From assembly GCA_023404095.1 (NCBI GenBank), contig JAEYDD010000015.1, positions 1 through 64,000 on the forward strand: a DNA stretch of 64,000 nucleotides, read 5' to 3'. This DNA comes from Pseudomonadota bacterium. GTDB lineage: Bacteria; Pseudomonadota; Alphaproteobacteria; Rhizobiales; Rhizobiaceae. Of the stretch, positions 45,003 to 53,617 are shown piece by piece (position 1 is the stretch's first letter; every line of letters begins with the position of its first letter). Under the pieces are notes generated by a model, which did not search any database, was not told the DNA's origin, and worked only from the letters and a program-made list of their open reading frames with translations. A program made the position numbers and the translations under genes.

Positions 45003-45041
45003 TGAGGCTACTCCTGAATTTTTCGTCCCCTATGTGGGGAT

Positions 45042-45881
45042 TTACTCCGCCGCCGCAAGCTTGGCGCTGCGCACGCCCGATGCCAGGCTGCGCACCAGTG
45101 CCTCGACGCCGGCGACGGTCGCTTCCGTGGCGGCTCCATCGGCCGTCAGGCTGGAAGCGATCTGATTGACGATGGCGGTGCCGACGACGACGCCATCAGC
45201 GGATGCGCCGATCGCGCGCGCGTGTTCTGCAGTCTTGACGCCGAACCCAACGCAAACCGGAATCGTCGTGTGCTCCTTGATCCGCCGGACGGCCGCACCG
45301 ACCAGCGAAGGATCCGGCAAGGCCGAACCGGCGATGCCGTTCATCGACACGTAATAGACGAAACCCGACGTATTCTCCAGCACGCGCGGCAGGCGCTTGG
45401 CATCCGTCGTCGGCGTTGCCAGACGAATGAAGTTGATGCCGCGCTCGACTGCGGGAACACACAGCTCGTCGTCCATCTCCGGCGGCAGATCGACGACGAT
45501 CAACCCGTCGATGCCGGCTTCCAGCGCGTCGTTCAGGAAGCGCTCCACGCCGTAGATGTAGATAGGGTTGTAGTAACCCATCAGAACGATCGGGGTGTCG
45601 GAATCCTCGAGGCGGAAGTCGCGCGCCATCTGAAGGGTCTTCGTCAGGGTCTGCCCGGCCCTCAGCGCACGCTGGCCGGCGAGCTGGATGGCCGGGCCGT
45701 CGGCCATCGGATCCGAGAACGGCATTCCGAGCTCGATCACGTCGGACCCCGCCTTCGGCAGCGCCTTCATGATGGCGAGCGAGGAGGCATAGTCGGGATC
45801 ACCGCCCATGAAATAGGTCACGAGTGCAGGGCGGCCTTCGGCGGCGAGGTCGGTAAAACGTCTGTCCATACGCGCGGTCAT
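45042..45881 (-). CDS. trpA: Tryptophan synthase alpha subunit
   Basis: A 279-aa barrel enzyme that splits indole-3-glycerol phosphate to indole and glyceraldehyde-3-phosphate. Catalytic residues are E50 (DVIELGMPFSDP) and D61 (MADGPAIQ), matching E49 and D60 of other TrpA. The second phosphate loop is CVGFGVKTAEHA. It follows trpB with a one-base gap on the minus strand. Confidence 0.97.
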   Translation of the reverse strand: MTARMDRRFTDLAAEGRPALVTYFMGGDPDYASSLAIMKALPKAGSDVIELGMPFSDPMADGPAIQLAGQRALRAGQTLTKTLQMARDFRLEDSDTPIVLMGYYNPIYIYGVERFLNDALEAGIDGLIVVDLPPEMDDELCVPAVERGINFIRLATPTTDAKRLPRVLENTSGFVYYVSMNGIAGSALPDPSLVGAAVRRIKEHTTIPVCVGFGVKTAEHARAIGASADGVVVGTAIVNQIASSLTADGAATEATVAGVEALVRSLASGVRSAKLAAAE

Positions 45882-45882
45882 C

Positions 45883-47103
45883 TTACAGCTCCATGCCGAG
45901 GATTTTGCCGACGGTGAAGATGTCCTTGTCGCCGCGGCCGGAAAGGTTCATCAGGATGATTTCGTCCTTGCCCATCCTGGGCGCGCGCTTGATGACCTCG
46001 GCGAGCGCGTGGCTCGGTTCCAGCGCCGGGATGATGCCTTCGATGCGGGTCAGAAGCTGGAAGGCCTCCAGCGCCTCGTGGTCCATGATCGGAACGTATT
46101 CCGCACGACCGACATCGTTCAGCCAGGCGTGCTCCGGGCCGATGCCCGGATAGTCGAGGCCTGCGGAAATCGAGTGGCCTTCCTTGATCTGGCCGTCGCC
46201 GTCCTGGAGGAGGTAGGTGCGGTTGCCATGCAGAACCCCGGGAGACCCGGCGGTGATCGAGGCGCAGTGCTCTTCGCCATCGAGGCCCTTGCCACCGGCT
46301 TCGACGCCGACAATCTTTACTTCCTTGTCGTCCAGGAAGGGATGGAAGATACCGATCGCATTGGAGCCACCGCCGACGGCAGCGATAACGACGTCGGGCA
46401 GGCGCCCCTCGGCGGCGAGGATCTGTTCGCGCGCCTCCCGGCCGATCACGGCCTGAAAGTCACGGACCATTTCCGGATAGGGATGCGGACCGGCAGCGGT
46501 GCCGATAAGGTAGTAGGTGTCCTCGACATTGGTGACCCAGTCGCGCAGCGCCTCGTTCATGGCGTCCTTGAGCGTGCCGTGACCCGCGGTCACGGGCTTC
46601 ACCTCGGCGCCAAGCAGCTTCATGCGGAAGACGTTTGGCGCCTGGCGCTCGACGTCCGTCGCGCCCATGTAGACCACGCAGGGCAAGCCAAAGCGCGCGG
46701 CGACGGTCGCCGACGCCACGCCATGCTGGCCGGCACCGGTCTCGGCGATGATGCGCGTCTTGCCCATGCGCTTGGCGAGCAGGATCTGACCGATGCAGTT
46801 GTTGATCTTGTGGGATCCGGTGTGGTTCAGCTCTTCGCGCTTGAAATAGATCTTCGCCCCGCCGAGATGCTCGGTCAGGCGTTCGGCGAAATAGAGCGGC
46901 GACGGGCGGCCGATATAGTGGGCGCCGAGCGAAGCCAGCTCCTTCTGAAAATCCGGATCATCCTTCGCTTCGTCCCACTTCTCCTGCAGCTCCAGGATCA
47001 GCGGCATCAGCGTCTCGGCGACAAAACGGCCGCCATAGATGCCGAAACGGCCGTCCTCGTCGGGACCGCCGCGAAACGAATTCAAGTTGGGTGACTGGTT
47101 CAC
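45883..47103 (-). CDS. trpB: Tryptophan synthase beta subunit
   Basis: PLP enzyme, 406 aa, joining indole and serine to tryptophan. The PLP lysine is K99 in ELNHTGSHKINN, and the phosphate-binding loop is VGGGSNAIGIF. I chose the GTG at 47103: AGGGAGCAGGAT precedes it, and the resulting length and N-terminus (NQSPNLNSFRGGPDEDGRFG) match the family. This GTG overlaps the trpF stop (GTGA), indicating coupled translation. Confidence 0.97.
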   Translation of the reverse strand: MNQSPNLNSFRGGPDEDGRFGIYGGRFVAETLMPLILELQEKWDEAKDDPDFQKELASLGAHYIGRPSPLYFAERLTEHLGGAKIYFKREELNHTGSHKINNCIGQILLAKRMGKTRIIAETGAGQHGVASATVAARFGLPCVVYMGATDVERQAPNVFRMKLLGAEVKPVTAGHGTLKDAMNEALRDWVTNVEDTYYLIGTAAGPHPYPEMVRDFQAVIGREAREQILAAEGRLPDVVIAAVGGGSNAIGIFHPFLDDKEVKIVGVEAGGKGLDGEEHCASITAGSPGVLHGNRTYLLQDGDGQIKEGHSISAGLDYPGIGPEHAWLNDVGRAEYVPIMDHEALEAFQLLTRIEGIIPALEPSHALAEVIKRAPRMGKDEIILMNLSGRGDKDIFTVGKILGMEL

Positions 47104-47792
47104 ATCCTGCTCCCTGCGGCCGCGGCGCGACCCGTTGCCTGCCGCACTGCCTCGAAAAATTCTTCCATCCTGCCGATGTCCTTGACGCCTGGCGCGCACT
47201 CCACGCCGGACGACACATCGATGCCGGGGGCGTGCGTCACCGCAACCGCCTCCCCGATATTGTCCTTGTTCAATCCACCGGAAAGCATGTAATCGACGCT
47301 GCCGTCAAGCGCATCCATCAGCGCCCAGTCAAAGGAGACGCCGTTGCCGCCGGGCAGATCAGAGCCTGCGGGGGGCTTGGCGTCGAAGAGAAAGCGATCG
47401 GCTATGCCGACATAGGCATCGACCTTCTCCAGATCCGCTGCCTCACGCACCGAGAACGCCTTCATGACCGGCAAACCATAGACCGCCTTGACCGTCAAAA
47501 CGCGTTCGGGGCTTTCGTTGCCATGCATCTGCAGGATGTCCGGATTGAGCAGGGAGACGATCTCGTCCAGTTGATCGTTGTCGGCATCCACGGTCACGGC
47601 GACGATCCTCGCACGGCCGCGCACGAGATCGGCCAGCTCGGCTGCGTCCGCCGGCTCGATGTTGCGGGGGCTTTTCGGAAAGAAGATGAAGCCGACATGA
47701 CTGGCGCCGAGATCGACGGCTCGTTGTACGGCCTCGGGTGTCTTCAGGCCGCAAATCTTGATGTCGAAATTCTTGCTGACGTCGCTGTTCAT
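47100..47792 (-). CDS. trpF: Phosphoribosylanthranilate isomerase
   Basis: A 230-aa TIM-barrel isomerase of tryptophan synthesis. The catalytic cysteine is in FDIKICGLKTPE, and the general acid aspartate is in VAVTVDADND; the phosphate-binding end is LSGGLNKDNIGEA. It is separate from trpC, as usual in Alphaproteobacteria. ATG 47792 is taken because GAGG lies upstream; a start at 47810 is also possible. It is the first gene of the trpFBA-accD-folC group. Confidence 0.95.
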   Translation of the reverse strand: MNSDVSKNFDIKICGLKTPEAVQRAVDLGASHVGFIFFPKSPRNIEPADAAELADLVRGRARIVAVTVDADNDQLDEIVSLLNPDILQMHGNESPERVLTVKAVYGLPVMKAFSVREAADLEKVDAYVGIADRFLFDAKPPAGSDLPGGNGVSFDWALMDALDGSVDYMLSGGLNKDNIGEAVAVTHAPGIDVSSGVECAPGVKDIGRMEEFFEAVRQATGRAAAAGSRM

Positions 47793-47856
47793 GGGCAATG
47801 GACCTCGCATGAAACGGCCGAAGAGTCGAGGGCAATCGCGCCCATGGATCAGCCTG

Positions 47857-48618
47857 TCAATCGAAGTCGAGCGCGTGAAGCATCGTACCGTTGCGCTTCA
47901 ACCAGCGCTTTGCTTCTTCCACGCGCGGACACAACTGGGCGCAGAGCGACCAGAACTCCGGGCCGTGGTTCATTTCGCGCAGGTGCGCGACCTCGTGCGC
48001 GGCCAGATAGTCTAGCACAAAGGGGGGTGCCATGACGATGCGCCAGGAAAAACTCAACGCCCCGTCCGCCGAGCAGGAGCCCCAGCGGCTGCGGGTGTCG
48101 CGCAAGGTCAACGACCGCACCTTGCGGCCGACCTTCGGCGCGTGCACCCCTACCCGCTCCTGCAGGTCCGCTCGCGCCTCCTTCTTGAGGTAATCGGCGA
48201 TACGGCGCGGAACGTGCTCGCTCTGGCCGCTGACCCGCAGCACCGGCTCGCCGCCGATCATCACCGTTTCCGTCAGGCCACGCAGCATCCCGGTCTCCTC
48301 GATGCGATGGGCCACCCCGCGAACGAAGACGTGATGGCCATCGGAGAGGGCGCTTCGGGCAGAAAAGCGGGCAAGCTTTGTCATCAGCCAGGCATGATGC
48401 CGGTCGAGAAAGTCACGGATATCCCGTTCCGGCAAGCCGGCGGGCACGGTCATTCTCAGCGCCCGACCGCCCGGCTCGATGCGTAGGGTCAAGCGCGTCG
48501 CCTGCGCGTTGCGGCGGATCGTCAGAGGCAAGGTCCTGCCGTTCACCTCGACCTGTCGGGTCTCCGGCGGAGGCGGCGCCCTCAGTGCGCGGCGAGGCTT
48601 CAGGAGCGAAGAGAACAT
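47857..48618 (-). CDS. YgjP-like zinc metalloprotease (M48/SprT-related)
   Basis: A 253-aa protein of the YgjP/DUF45 family. The zinc-binding motif HEVAH (208-212) is followed by H218 in NHGPEFW, the WLM-type layout used by SprT-like proteases. The N-terminal part (QVEVNGRTLPLTIRRNAQATRLTLRIEPGGR) is typical of the family. The substrate is unknown. It lies just upstream of trpF on the same strand, with a 64-bp gap, so readthrough into trpF is possible. Confidence 0.87.
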   Translation of the reverse strand: MFSSLLKPRRALRAPPPPETRQVEVNGRTLPLTIRRNAQATRLTLRIEPGGRALRMTVPAGLPERDIRDFLDRHHAWLMTKLARFSARSALSDGHHVFVRGVAHRIEETGMLRGLTETVMIGGEPVLRVSGQSEHVPRRIADYLKKEARADLQERVGVHAPKVGRKVRSLTLRDTRSRWGSCSADGALSFSWRIVMAPPFVLDYLAAHEVAHLREMNHGPEFWSLCAQLCPRVEEAKRWLKRNGTMLHALDFD

Positions 48619-48659
48619 CGGACCCTTAATAACCGATTCGCAGGGTGTTTGAACCGAAC

Positions 48660-48684
48660 AAAACCGGCGCCACTGGGGCGCCGG
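48660..48684. terminator. Terminator after the DUF2852 gene
   Basis: CCGGCGCC (48664-48671) and GGCGCCGG (48677-48684) form a perfect 8-bp stem with a five-base loop. On the minus strand it ends in TTTTGTT, matching the DUF2852 gene; the plus strand also has CTTGTTTTT. Confidence 0.75.
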
Positions 48685-48710
48685 CTTGTTTTTGCAGCGT
48701 TTCGGCCGCT

Positions 48711-49154
48711 TCAGGCTTTCGATACGTCCGGCACGCTTCCGCCATTGCCGGATCGACGTTCGCGCATGAAGCGCTCAAACTCTTCCCTGTCCTTGGCCAT
48801 CCGCAGTTCGCGCATGTAGGCGTCGAATTCCTCGCGCATCTCGTCGAGTTTGCGACGCTGTTCCTCGATGCGGTTCAATTCTGCTTCGCGCCATTCGTCG
48901 AAGGCGACGTTGCCAGAGCCGTAACCAGAACCGCGAAAGCCGCGGAAGCTCCTGCCACGTCCGCGGCAAGCTGCGAAGAAGCCGTCGGCTGCGCCGTTGG
49001 CATCCTTCTTGAAGTTCCTCAGCCGCTCACCGAAGATGATATAGGCAAGCATGGCCAGGCCGAGGGGCCAGAAGACCATAAAACCAAGCACCATCAGTGC
49101 GACCGTCGCAGGCGTCCAATCCGGACGCAGCAATGCAGACTGGTTCATTTGCAA
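48711..49154 (-). CDS. DUF2852 domain membrane protein
   Basis: A 147-aa protein with one long hydrophobic segment (about 16-43, ALMVLGFMVFWPLGLAMLAYIIFGE), a Gly/Arg-rich linker (RGRGRSFRGFRGSGYGSG), and a charged, probably coiled-coil tail (about 85-135, rich in E, R and K). This layout is the DUF2852 family, common in Rhizobiales and of unknown function. It stands alone with its own terminator. Confidence 0.85.
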   Translation of the reverse strand: MQMNQSALLRPDWTPATVALMVLGFMVFWPLGLAMLAYIIFGERLRNFKKDANGAADGFFAACRGRGRSFRGFRGSGYGSGNVAFDEWREAELNRIEEQRRKLDEMREEFDAYMRELRMAKDREEFERFMRERRSGNGGSVPDVSKA

Positions 49155-49289
49155 TCTTCCTCACATTCGCCGGACCGCCACCGTGGCGACCGATATTTTC
49201 GATGTGGTAAGAGCATGAACACGCTTCAAGACGTCGCCCGTCGGAATCGGACAAACGCCTGAAACCTCCACGAAAAATCGAATGCCCGG

Positions 49290-50570
49290 CTACTTTCCGG
49301 CAGACTTTCCGCCCTTGATCACCCGCGGAGCAGCATTCTTCGCGCGCCCGTTGGCCTCGATGAAGGAGAGGATCCGCGGCGCGATCTCGCGGCGGAAGCG
49401 CGAGCCGTTGAAGACGCCGTAGTGGCCGACGTCGGGCTGCATGTAATGCATCCGCTTGGTGTCGGGGATGTTCGGGCAGATCGTCTGCGCTGCCTTGGTC
49501 TGGCCGACGCCGGAGATGTCGTCATTCTCGCCTTCGACCGTCAGGAGCGCCACATTGCGGATGGCTGCCGTATCGACGCGACGATTGCGATGCATCATCT
49601 CACCCTTCGGCAGCGCGTGGCGCATGAAGACGGTTTCGACGGTCTGCAGGTAGAACTCGGCCGTCATGTCCATGACAGCCAGGTATTCGTCATAGAAGTC
49701 GCGGTGCTTCTCGGCCGCATCGCCGTCGTTCTTGACCAGGTGCTCGAAGAACTCCCGGTGTGCGATCAGGTGTCGGTCGAGGTTCATCGACATGAAGCCG
49801 GACAACTGCAGGAATCCGGGATAGACCATCCGCATGAAACCGGGCTGGGGCCACGGCACCGGCATGATCACGTTGTCGCGGAACCAGTCGATCGGCCGCT
49901 CTTCGGCAAGTCGGTTGACCGCCGTCGGATTGACGCGGGTATCGATCGGGCCGCCCATCAGGGTCATCGAGGAGGGGGCGAACGCGTCACCGTCTTCCTC
50001 CATCACCGCGACTGCCGCAAGTACCGGCACCGATGGCTGGCAGACCGCGATCACATGGGTGTCCGGACCCAGCGCGTGCAGCATCTCGATGACGTAGTCG
50101 ATGAAGTCGTCCAGATCGAAGGAACCGTCCGACAGCGGCACCATGCGCGCGTCGATCCAGTCAGTGATGTAGATCTCGGCGCTCGGCAGCAGGGTTTCCA
50201 CGGTACCGCGGAGCAACGTCGCATAATGTCCCGACATCGGCGCGACCATCAGGATCTTCGGATCCTTGCGGTGGCCGCTCGGCAAGCAACGCTCGAAATG
50301 GACGAGGTTGCAGAAGGGGCGCTGCCAGACGACCTTCTCGTGTACCGAGACGGCCTGACCGTCGACCACCGTTTCATTCAGCCCGAAGGCCGGCTTGCCA
50401 TAGCGGCGCGTAACGCGCTCCATCACTTCCAGGCCGGCCGCCATCGTGCGCCCGAAACAGGTGTGGGACCAAGGGTTGAGCGGGTTGCTGTAGGCAAGCC
50501 GCATCTGGTCGGCGATGGCACGCCACGGCGCCATCATCGCATGGTTCAACTCGTAAAGCTGGTAGTACAT
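49290..50570 (-). CDS. phaZ: Intracellular PHB depolymerase
   Basis: A 426-aa alpha/beta hydrolase that degrades intracellular poly-3-hydroxybutyrate granules. The nucleophile is a cysteine, C177 in HVIAVCQPSVP, as in the Ralstonia PhaZ1 type (Cys183) rather than the serine of secreted depolymerases. The N-terminus MYYQLYELNHAMMAPWRA is the usual one. Upstream, a TTGC-GGC-GCAA palindrome looks like a PhaR binding site. Rhizobia use such depolymerases to mobilise PHB after carbon limitation. Confidence 0.94.
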   Translation of the reverse strand: MYYQLYELNHAMMAPWRAIADQMRLAYSNPLNPWSHTCFGRTMAAGLEVMERVTRRYGKPAFGLNETVVDGQAVSVHEKVVWQRPFCNLVHFERCLPSGHRKDPKILMVAPMSGHYATLLRGTVETLLPSAEIYITDWIDARMVPLSDGSFDLDDFIDYVIEMLHALGPDTHVIAVCQPSVPVLAAVAVMEEDGDAFAPSSMTLMGGPIDTRVNPTAVNRLAEERPIDWFRDNVIMPVPWPQPGFMRMVYPGFLQLSGFMSMNLDRHLIAHREFFEHLVKNDGDAAEKHRDFYDEYLAVMDMTAEFYLQTVETVFMRHALPKGEMMHRNRRVDTAAIRNVALLTVEGENDDISGVGQTKAAQTICPNIPDTKRMHYMQPDVGHYGVFNGSRFRREIAPRILSFIEANGRAKNAAPRVIKGGKSAGK

Positions 50571-50677
50571 GGAAGTGATTACCCCGTCGTGAACTCGTTG
50601 AAGCCGTTCCCTTCGGGCGCTTGGCGCTCGGACGAAATCCTGCCTTCTGCAATTCCTAACAGGCTATCACTTTTTCG

Positions 50678-50688
50678 TTGCGGCGCAA
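50678..50688. promoter_or_regulatory. PhaR-type operator upstream of phaZ
   Basis: TTGC-GGC-GCAA is a perfect palindrome with a three-base centre, 108 bp upstream of the phaZ start. PhaR/AniA regulators of PHB metabolism bind TGC-N3-GCA type palindromes, so this fits by sequence and context. Confidence 0.45.
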
Positions 50689-50748
50689 CAGAGGTTACCC
50701 CCGTCTTCGCAGCGCAACCACCCATTTCGCGGTGGAACTGTCGCAATT

Positions 50749-51480
50749 CTATGCCGTCCATCCGCCATCGATGACATAAGCCTGTCCGGTCGTATAGGTG
50801 GCGCCGGCGAGATGGACCGCGAGCGCCGCAATCTCCTCGGGCGTGCCGAGACGCCCCATCGGCTGCCTTGCGATGAAGGCGGCGCGTGCGGCATCGTAGT
50901 CGCCGCCGGCTCTCATGCGTTCCTGCAGGGACGGGCTTTCGACGGTGCCGGGGCAGATGGCATTGCACCGGATACCCTGGGCGACATAATCCGCAGCAAT
51001 GGACTTCGTCAGGCCGATGACCGCGGCCTTGGTGACCGTATAGGCGAAGCGGTTCGGCACCCCTTTCACGCTGCTGGCCACAGACGCCATGTTGACGATA
51101 GCGCCACCGCCGCGGGCAAGCATGCCGGGAAGGACAGCGCGTGCCGTTCGCACCATGGAGCGAACGTTCAGGTCCCAGGCGAAATCCAGTTCCTCGTCCG
51201 TGACGTCGAGAACGGTGCCGGCATGGACGACGCCGGCGCAATTGAAGAGGATGTCGACAGGACCGATGGCGGCGATGACATCGCGGACAGACTGATCGGA
51301 ACGCACATCCAGCACATGCGTCGCGATGCCATCGGTGGCAAGCGTGTCCAAAGCCTCGGCATTGATATCGGTCGCAATGACGGTTGCGCCGGCAGCCTTG
51401 TAGGCAAGCGCGGAGGCCCGCCCTATTCCCTGCCCGGCCGCCGTAACAAGCGCCGTCTTTCCTCCGAGGTCTCCACTCAT
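50749..51480 (-). CDS. SDR-family dehydrogenase, KDF dehydrogenase-like
   Basis: A 243-aa short-chain dehydrogenase. The NAD-binding motif is TAAGQGIG (13-20), and the catalytic YxxxK is in FAYTVTKAAV with serines in MASVASSVKG. It resembles the DHRS6 group, which includes bacterial 2-keto-3-deoxy-L-fuconate dehydrogenases. That activity would oxidise the intermediate to 2,4-diketo-3-deoxy-fuconate in L-fucose breakdown and fits the locus. ATG 51480 follows AAGGACGAG; the frame extends 17 codons upstream. It is the last gene of the sugar locus on the minus strand. Confidence 0.87.
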   Translation of the reverse strand: MSGDLGGKTALVTAAGQGIGRASALAYKAAGATVIATDINAEALDTLATDGIATHVLDVRSDQSVRDVIAAIGPVDILFNCAGVVHAGTVLDVTDEELDFAWDLNVRSMVRTARAVLPGMLARGGGAIVNMASVASSVKGVPNRFAYTVTKAAVIGLTKSIAADYVAQGIRCNAICPGTVESPSLQERMRAGGDYDAARAAFIARQPMGRLGTPEEIAALAVHLAGATYTTGQAYVIDGGWTA

Positions 51481-51527
51481 CTTCTCGTCCTTGCGTTTCG
51501 CGTATGAATTCAATCGGATGTGCTCAC

Positions 51528-52547
51528 TCACCCGCCGATCTCGACCACCGCCTTGATCAGACCCTCTTTATGGTGCGCCCAGTGCGCCAGGTCCACCGGC
51601 AGTGCCTCCAGCGTCGTCCGATGCGTGATCAGCGACTCAACCGGTATTTTGCCGGATTCGATGCACGAAACAACATGCCGAAAGTCCTCTTCCGTCGCGT
51701 TGCGACTGCCGACGAGGGTCATTTCACGCTTATGGAACTCGGGATCGGAAAAGCGGATCTCTTCCTTGACGACGCTGACCAGGACAAGCGTGCCGCCATG
51801 CGCGACGTAACCGAACGCAGCTTCCATCGATTTGGCATAGCCGGTTGCGTCGAAGACGACATCGAAGCCATCGCCGTTGGTCAGGGACGCAAGCGCGGAG
51901 GCAACATCGTCGCCGGCCTTGACGGTCCGTTCGAAACCAAATCGTGTGCGGGCCATCTCGAGGCGTTCTTCCGAAGCATCGAGCAATGTCACCTCATGAC
52001 CGGCGATGCGGGAGAACAGCGCAGTCCCGAGACCGATCGGGCCGGCACCGATCACAAGCGAACGCGCGCCCTTTGACATGCGGGCGCGGCGCACGGCATG
52101 GGCGCCGATGGCGAGGAACTCCACAGTCGCGGCAGCTTCGAGCGTCAGCTTCCCCGCCGGATAGAGATTTTTCGCCGGCACCACGATTTCGTCGCAGAGC
52201 GCGCCATCGGTGTGAACGCCGAGAACCTTGATCGCCGTGCAGCAGTTCGGTTTTCCCTGCCGGCAGGCGATACAGGAGCCGCAGGACAGGTACGGATTGA
52301 CGATGACCCTTTGGCCCGCCTGCAATCCACTGTCCGCCGGCGCTTCGACCACCGTGGCGCTGACCTCGTGCCCCATTACACGCGGGTATTCGAGAAAGGG
52401 ATGCTTGCCCTCGAAGATATGATAGTCGGTGCCGCAGATGCCGACATGGGCGACCGCAACCCGCACCCATCCCGGCGGCACGGTTGCCGGGTTAGGTCTT
52501 TCGACCAGTTCGAGCCGCCCGGGCTCCTGGCAGACAATGGCGCGCAT
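51528..52547 (-). CDS. Zinc-binding alcohol dehydrogenase, LgoD/RspB-like
   Basis: A 339-aa medium-chain dehydrogenase. Catalytic zinc ligands are in GICGTDYH and the GHE motif (VMGHEVSATV), the structural zinc site is SCGSCIACRQGKPNCC, and the NAD-binding fold has VIGAGPIGLG. It resembles sugar-acid and polyol dehydrogenases such as E. coli YjjN (L-galactonate oxidoreductase) and RspB. L-fuconate is 6-deoxy-L-galactonate, so it may act in the same pathway. It lies between the ABC permease and the SDR gene. Confidence 0.86.
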   Translation of the reverse strand: MRAIVCQEPGRLELVERPNPATVPPGWVRVAVAHVGICGTDYHIFEGKHPFLEYPRVMGHEVSATVVEAPADSGLQAGQRVIVNPYLSCGSCIACRQGKPNCCTAIKVLGVHTDGALCDEIVVPAKNLYPAGKLTLEAAATVEFLAIGAHAVRRARMSKGARSLVIGAGPIGLGTALFSRIAGHEVTLLDASEERLEMARTRFGFERTVKAGDDVASALASLTNGDGFDVVFDATGYAKSMEAAFGYVAHGGTLVLVSVVKEEIRFSDPEFHKREMTLVGSRNATEEDFRHVVSCIESGKIPVESLITHRTTLEALPVDLAHWAHHKEGLIKAVVEIGG

Positions 52548-52612
52548 TTACAAGCTCCTCGGCCTGAGCCGGCCGACGCACAGCCGGCCGGTTTGCAATG
52601 ACTGTCCAGGTG

Positions 52613-53587
52613 CTAGCGGCTGCCACGGCGACGGAGCTGGTCGAAGTAGACGATCACGATGATCAGCAAGCCGGTGATGATGCGCTGCCAGAAGGAATTG
52701 ACGTTGAGCAGGTTGGCACCGTTGTTGATCGTCGCCAGGATGAAGGCCCCGATCAACGGACCGTGCACGGAGCCGACGGCACCGAACAGGCTCGTTCCCC
52801 CGATGACCGACGATGCGATCGCCTGCAGCTCCCAGCCCTCGGCCTGGGTGGCATTGCCGATGCCGATGCGGGATGCCAGCAGGATGCCCACGAAGGCAGC
52901 GCACGAGGCAGACAGGATATAGGCCATGTAGATCGTACGGTTGACATTCACGCCGGAAAGGCGCGCGGCCTCGCTGTTCGAGCCCACGGCGAAGAGATAG
53001 CGGCCCCATCGGCTCAGATGCAGGAAGACATAGGCCGGCACGGCGATAAGGATGACCATCCAGAAAAGGCTTGGAACGCCGAGGAAATCCGCACGCGCGA
53101 AATTGGTGAACGCCTCGTTGGTGATCGAGATCGTCGAGCCGTTGGTGATCAGCAGGCCGACGCCGCGCAGCGATGTCAGGGTGGCCAGCGTGATGATGAA
53201 GGGCGGCAGCCCCATCCGGACGATGCCGAATCCATGGAAAGCGCCGATGGCGACGCCCATCAGCAGCGTGGCGACAATAGCAACCCACAGCGGAAAGCCC
53301 GCCTGCAGCAGCCAGGCCATCACGACGGTGGAAAAGCCGACGATCGCGCCGACCGACAGATCGATGCCGGCGGTGATGATGACGAAGGTCTGGCCGACGG
53401 CGAGGATCGCCGTCATGGCGCCCTGGCGCAGGAGGTTGGAAATATTCAGCGGCGTCCAGAAGCTTGCGGTACCGATGCCGAGCGCGATCCAGAGAGCGAG
53501 CAGCAGACCGATCAGCGTCAGGCTGAAGAGAACGTTCATGCCACGCCTAGGGGCGACGGCAGCGCTTTCCGTTGAAGTGATGGCCAT
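52613..53587 (-). CDS. Sugar ABC transporter permease (RbsC-like)
   Basis: A 324-aa integral membrane protein of the ribose/galactose/fucose permease family, with about eight to ten hydrophobic segments. Typical are the TAGIDLSVGAIVGFSTVV segment and the VIGGTSLFGAVGSVHGPLIGA region near residues 245-265. It forms the channel of the importer together with the ATPase and binding protein genes, which lie directly upstream on the minus strand with short gaps. Confidence 0.94.
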   Translation of the reverse strand: MAITSTESAAVAPRRGMNVLFSLTLIGLLLALWIALGIGTASFWTPLNISNLLRQGAMTAILAVGQTFVIITAGIDLSVGAIVGFSTVVMAWLLQAGFPLWVAIVATLLMGVAIGAFHGFGIVRMGLPPFIITLATLTSLRGVGLLITNGSTISITNEAFTNFARADFLGVPSLFWMVILIAVPAYVFLHLSRWGRYLFAVGSNSEAARLSGVNVNRTIYMAYILSASCAAFVGILLASRIGIGNATQAEGWELQAIASSVIGGTSLFGAVGSVHGPLIGAFILATINNGANLLNVNSFWQRIITGLLIIVIVYFDQLRRRGSR

Positions 53588-53617
53588 TCTTTCTACTCCC
53601 TCCTCATTTCTTCTGTC

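Noticed and set aside
42615..45005. Very long plus-strand open frame opposite folC and accD (796 codons)
   Set aside because: It is an antisense shadow in GC-rich DNA; the product has no domain and the minus-strand genes are unmistakable.
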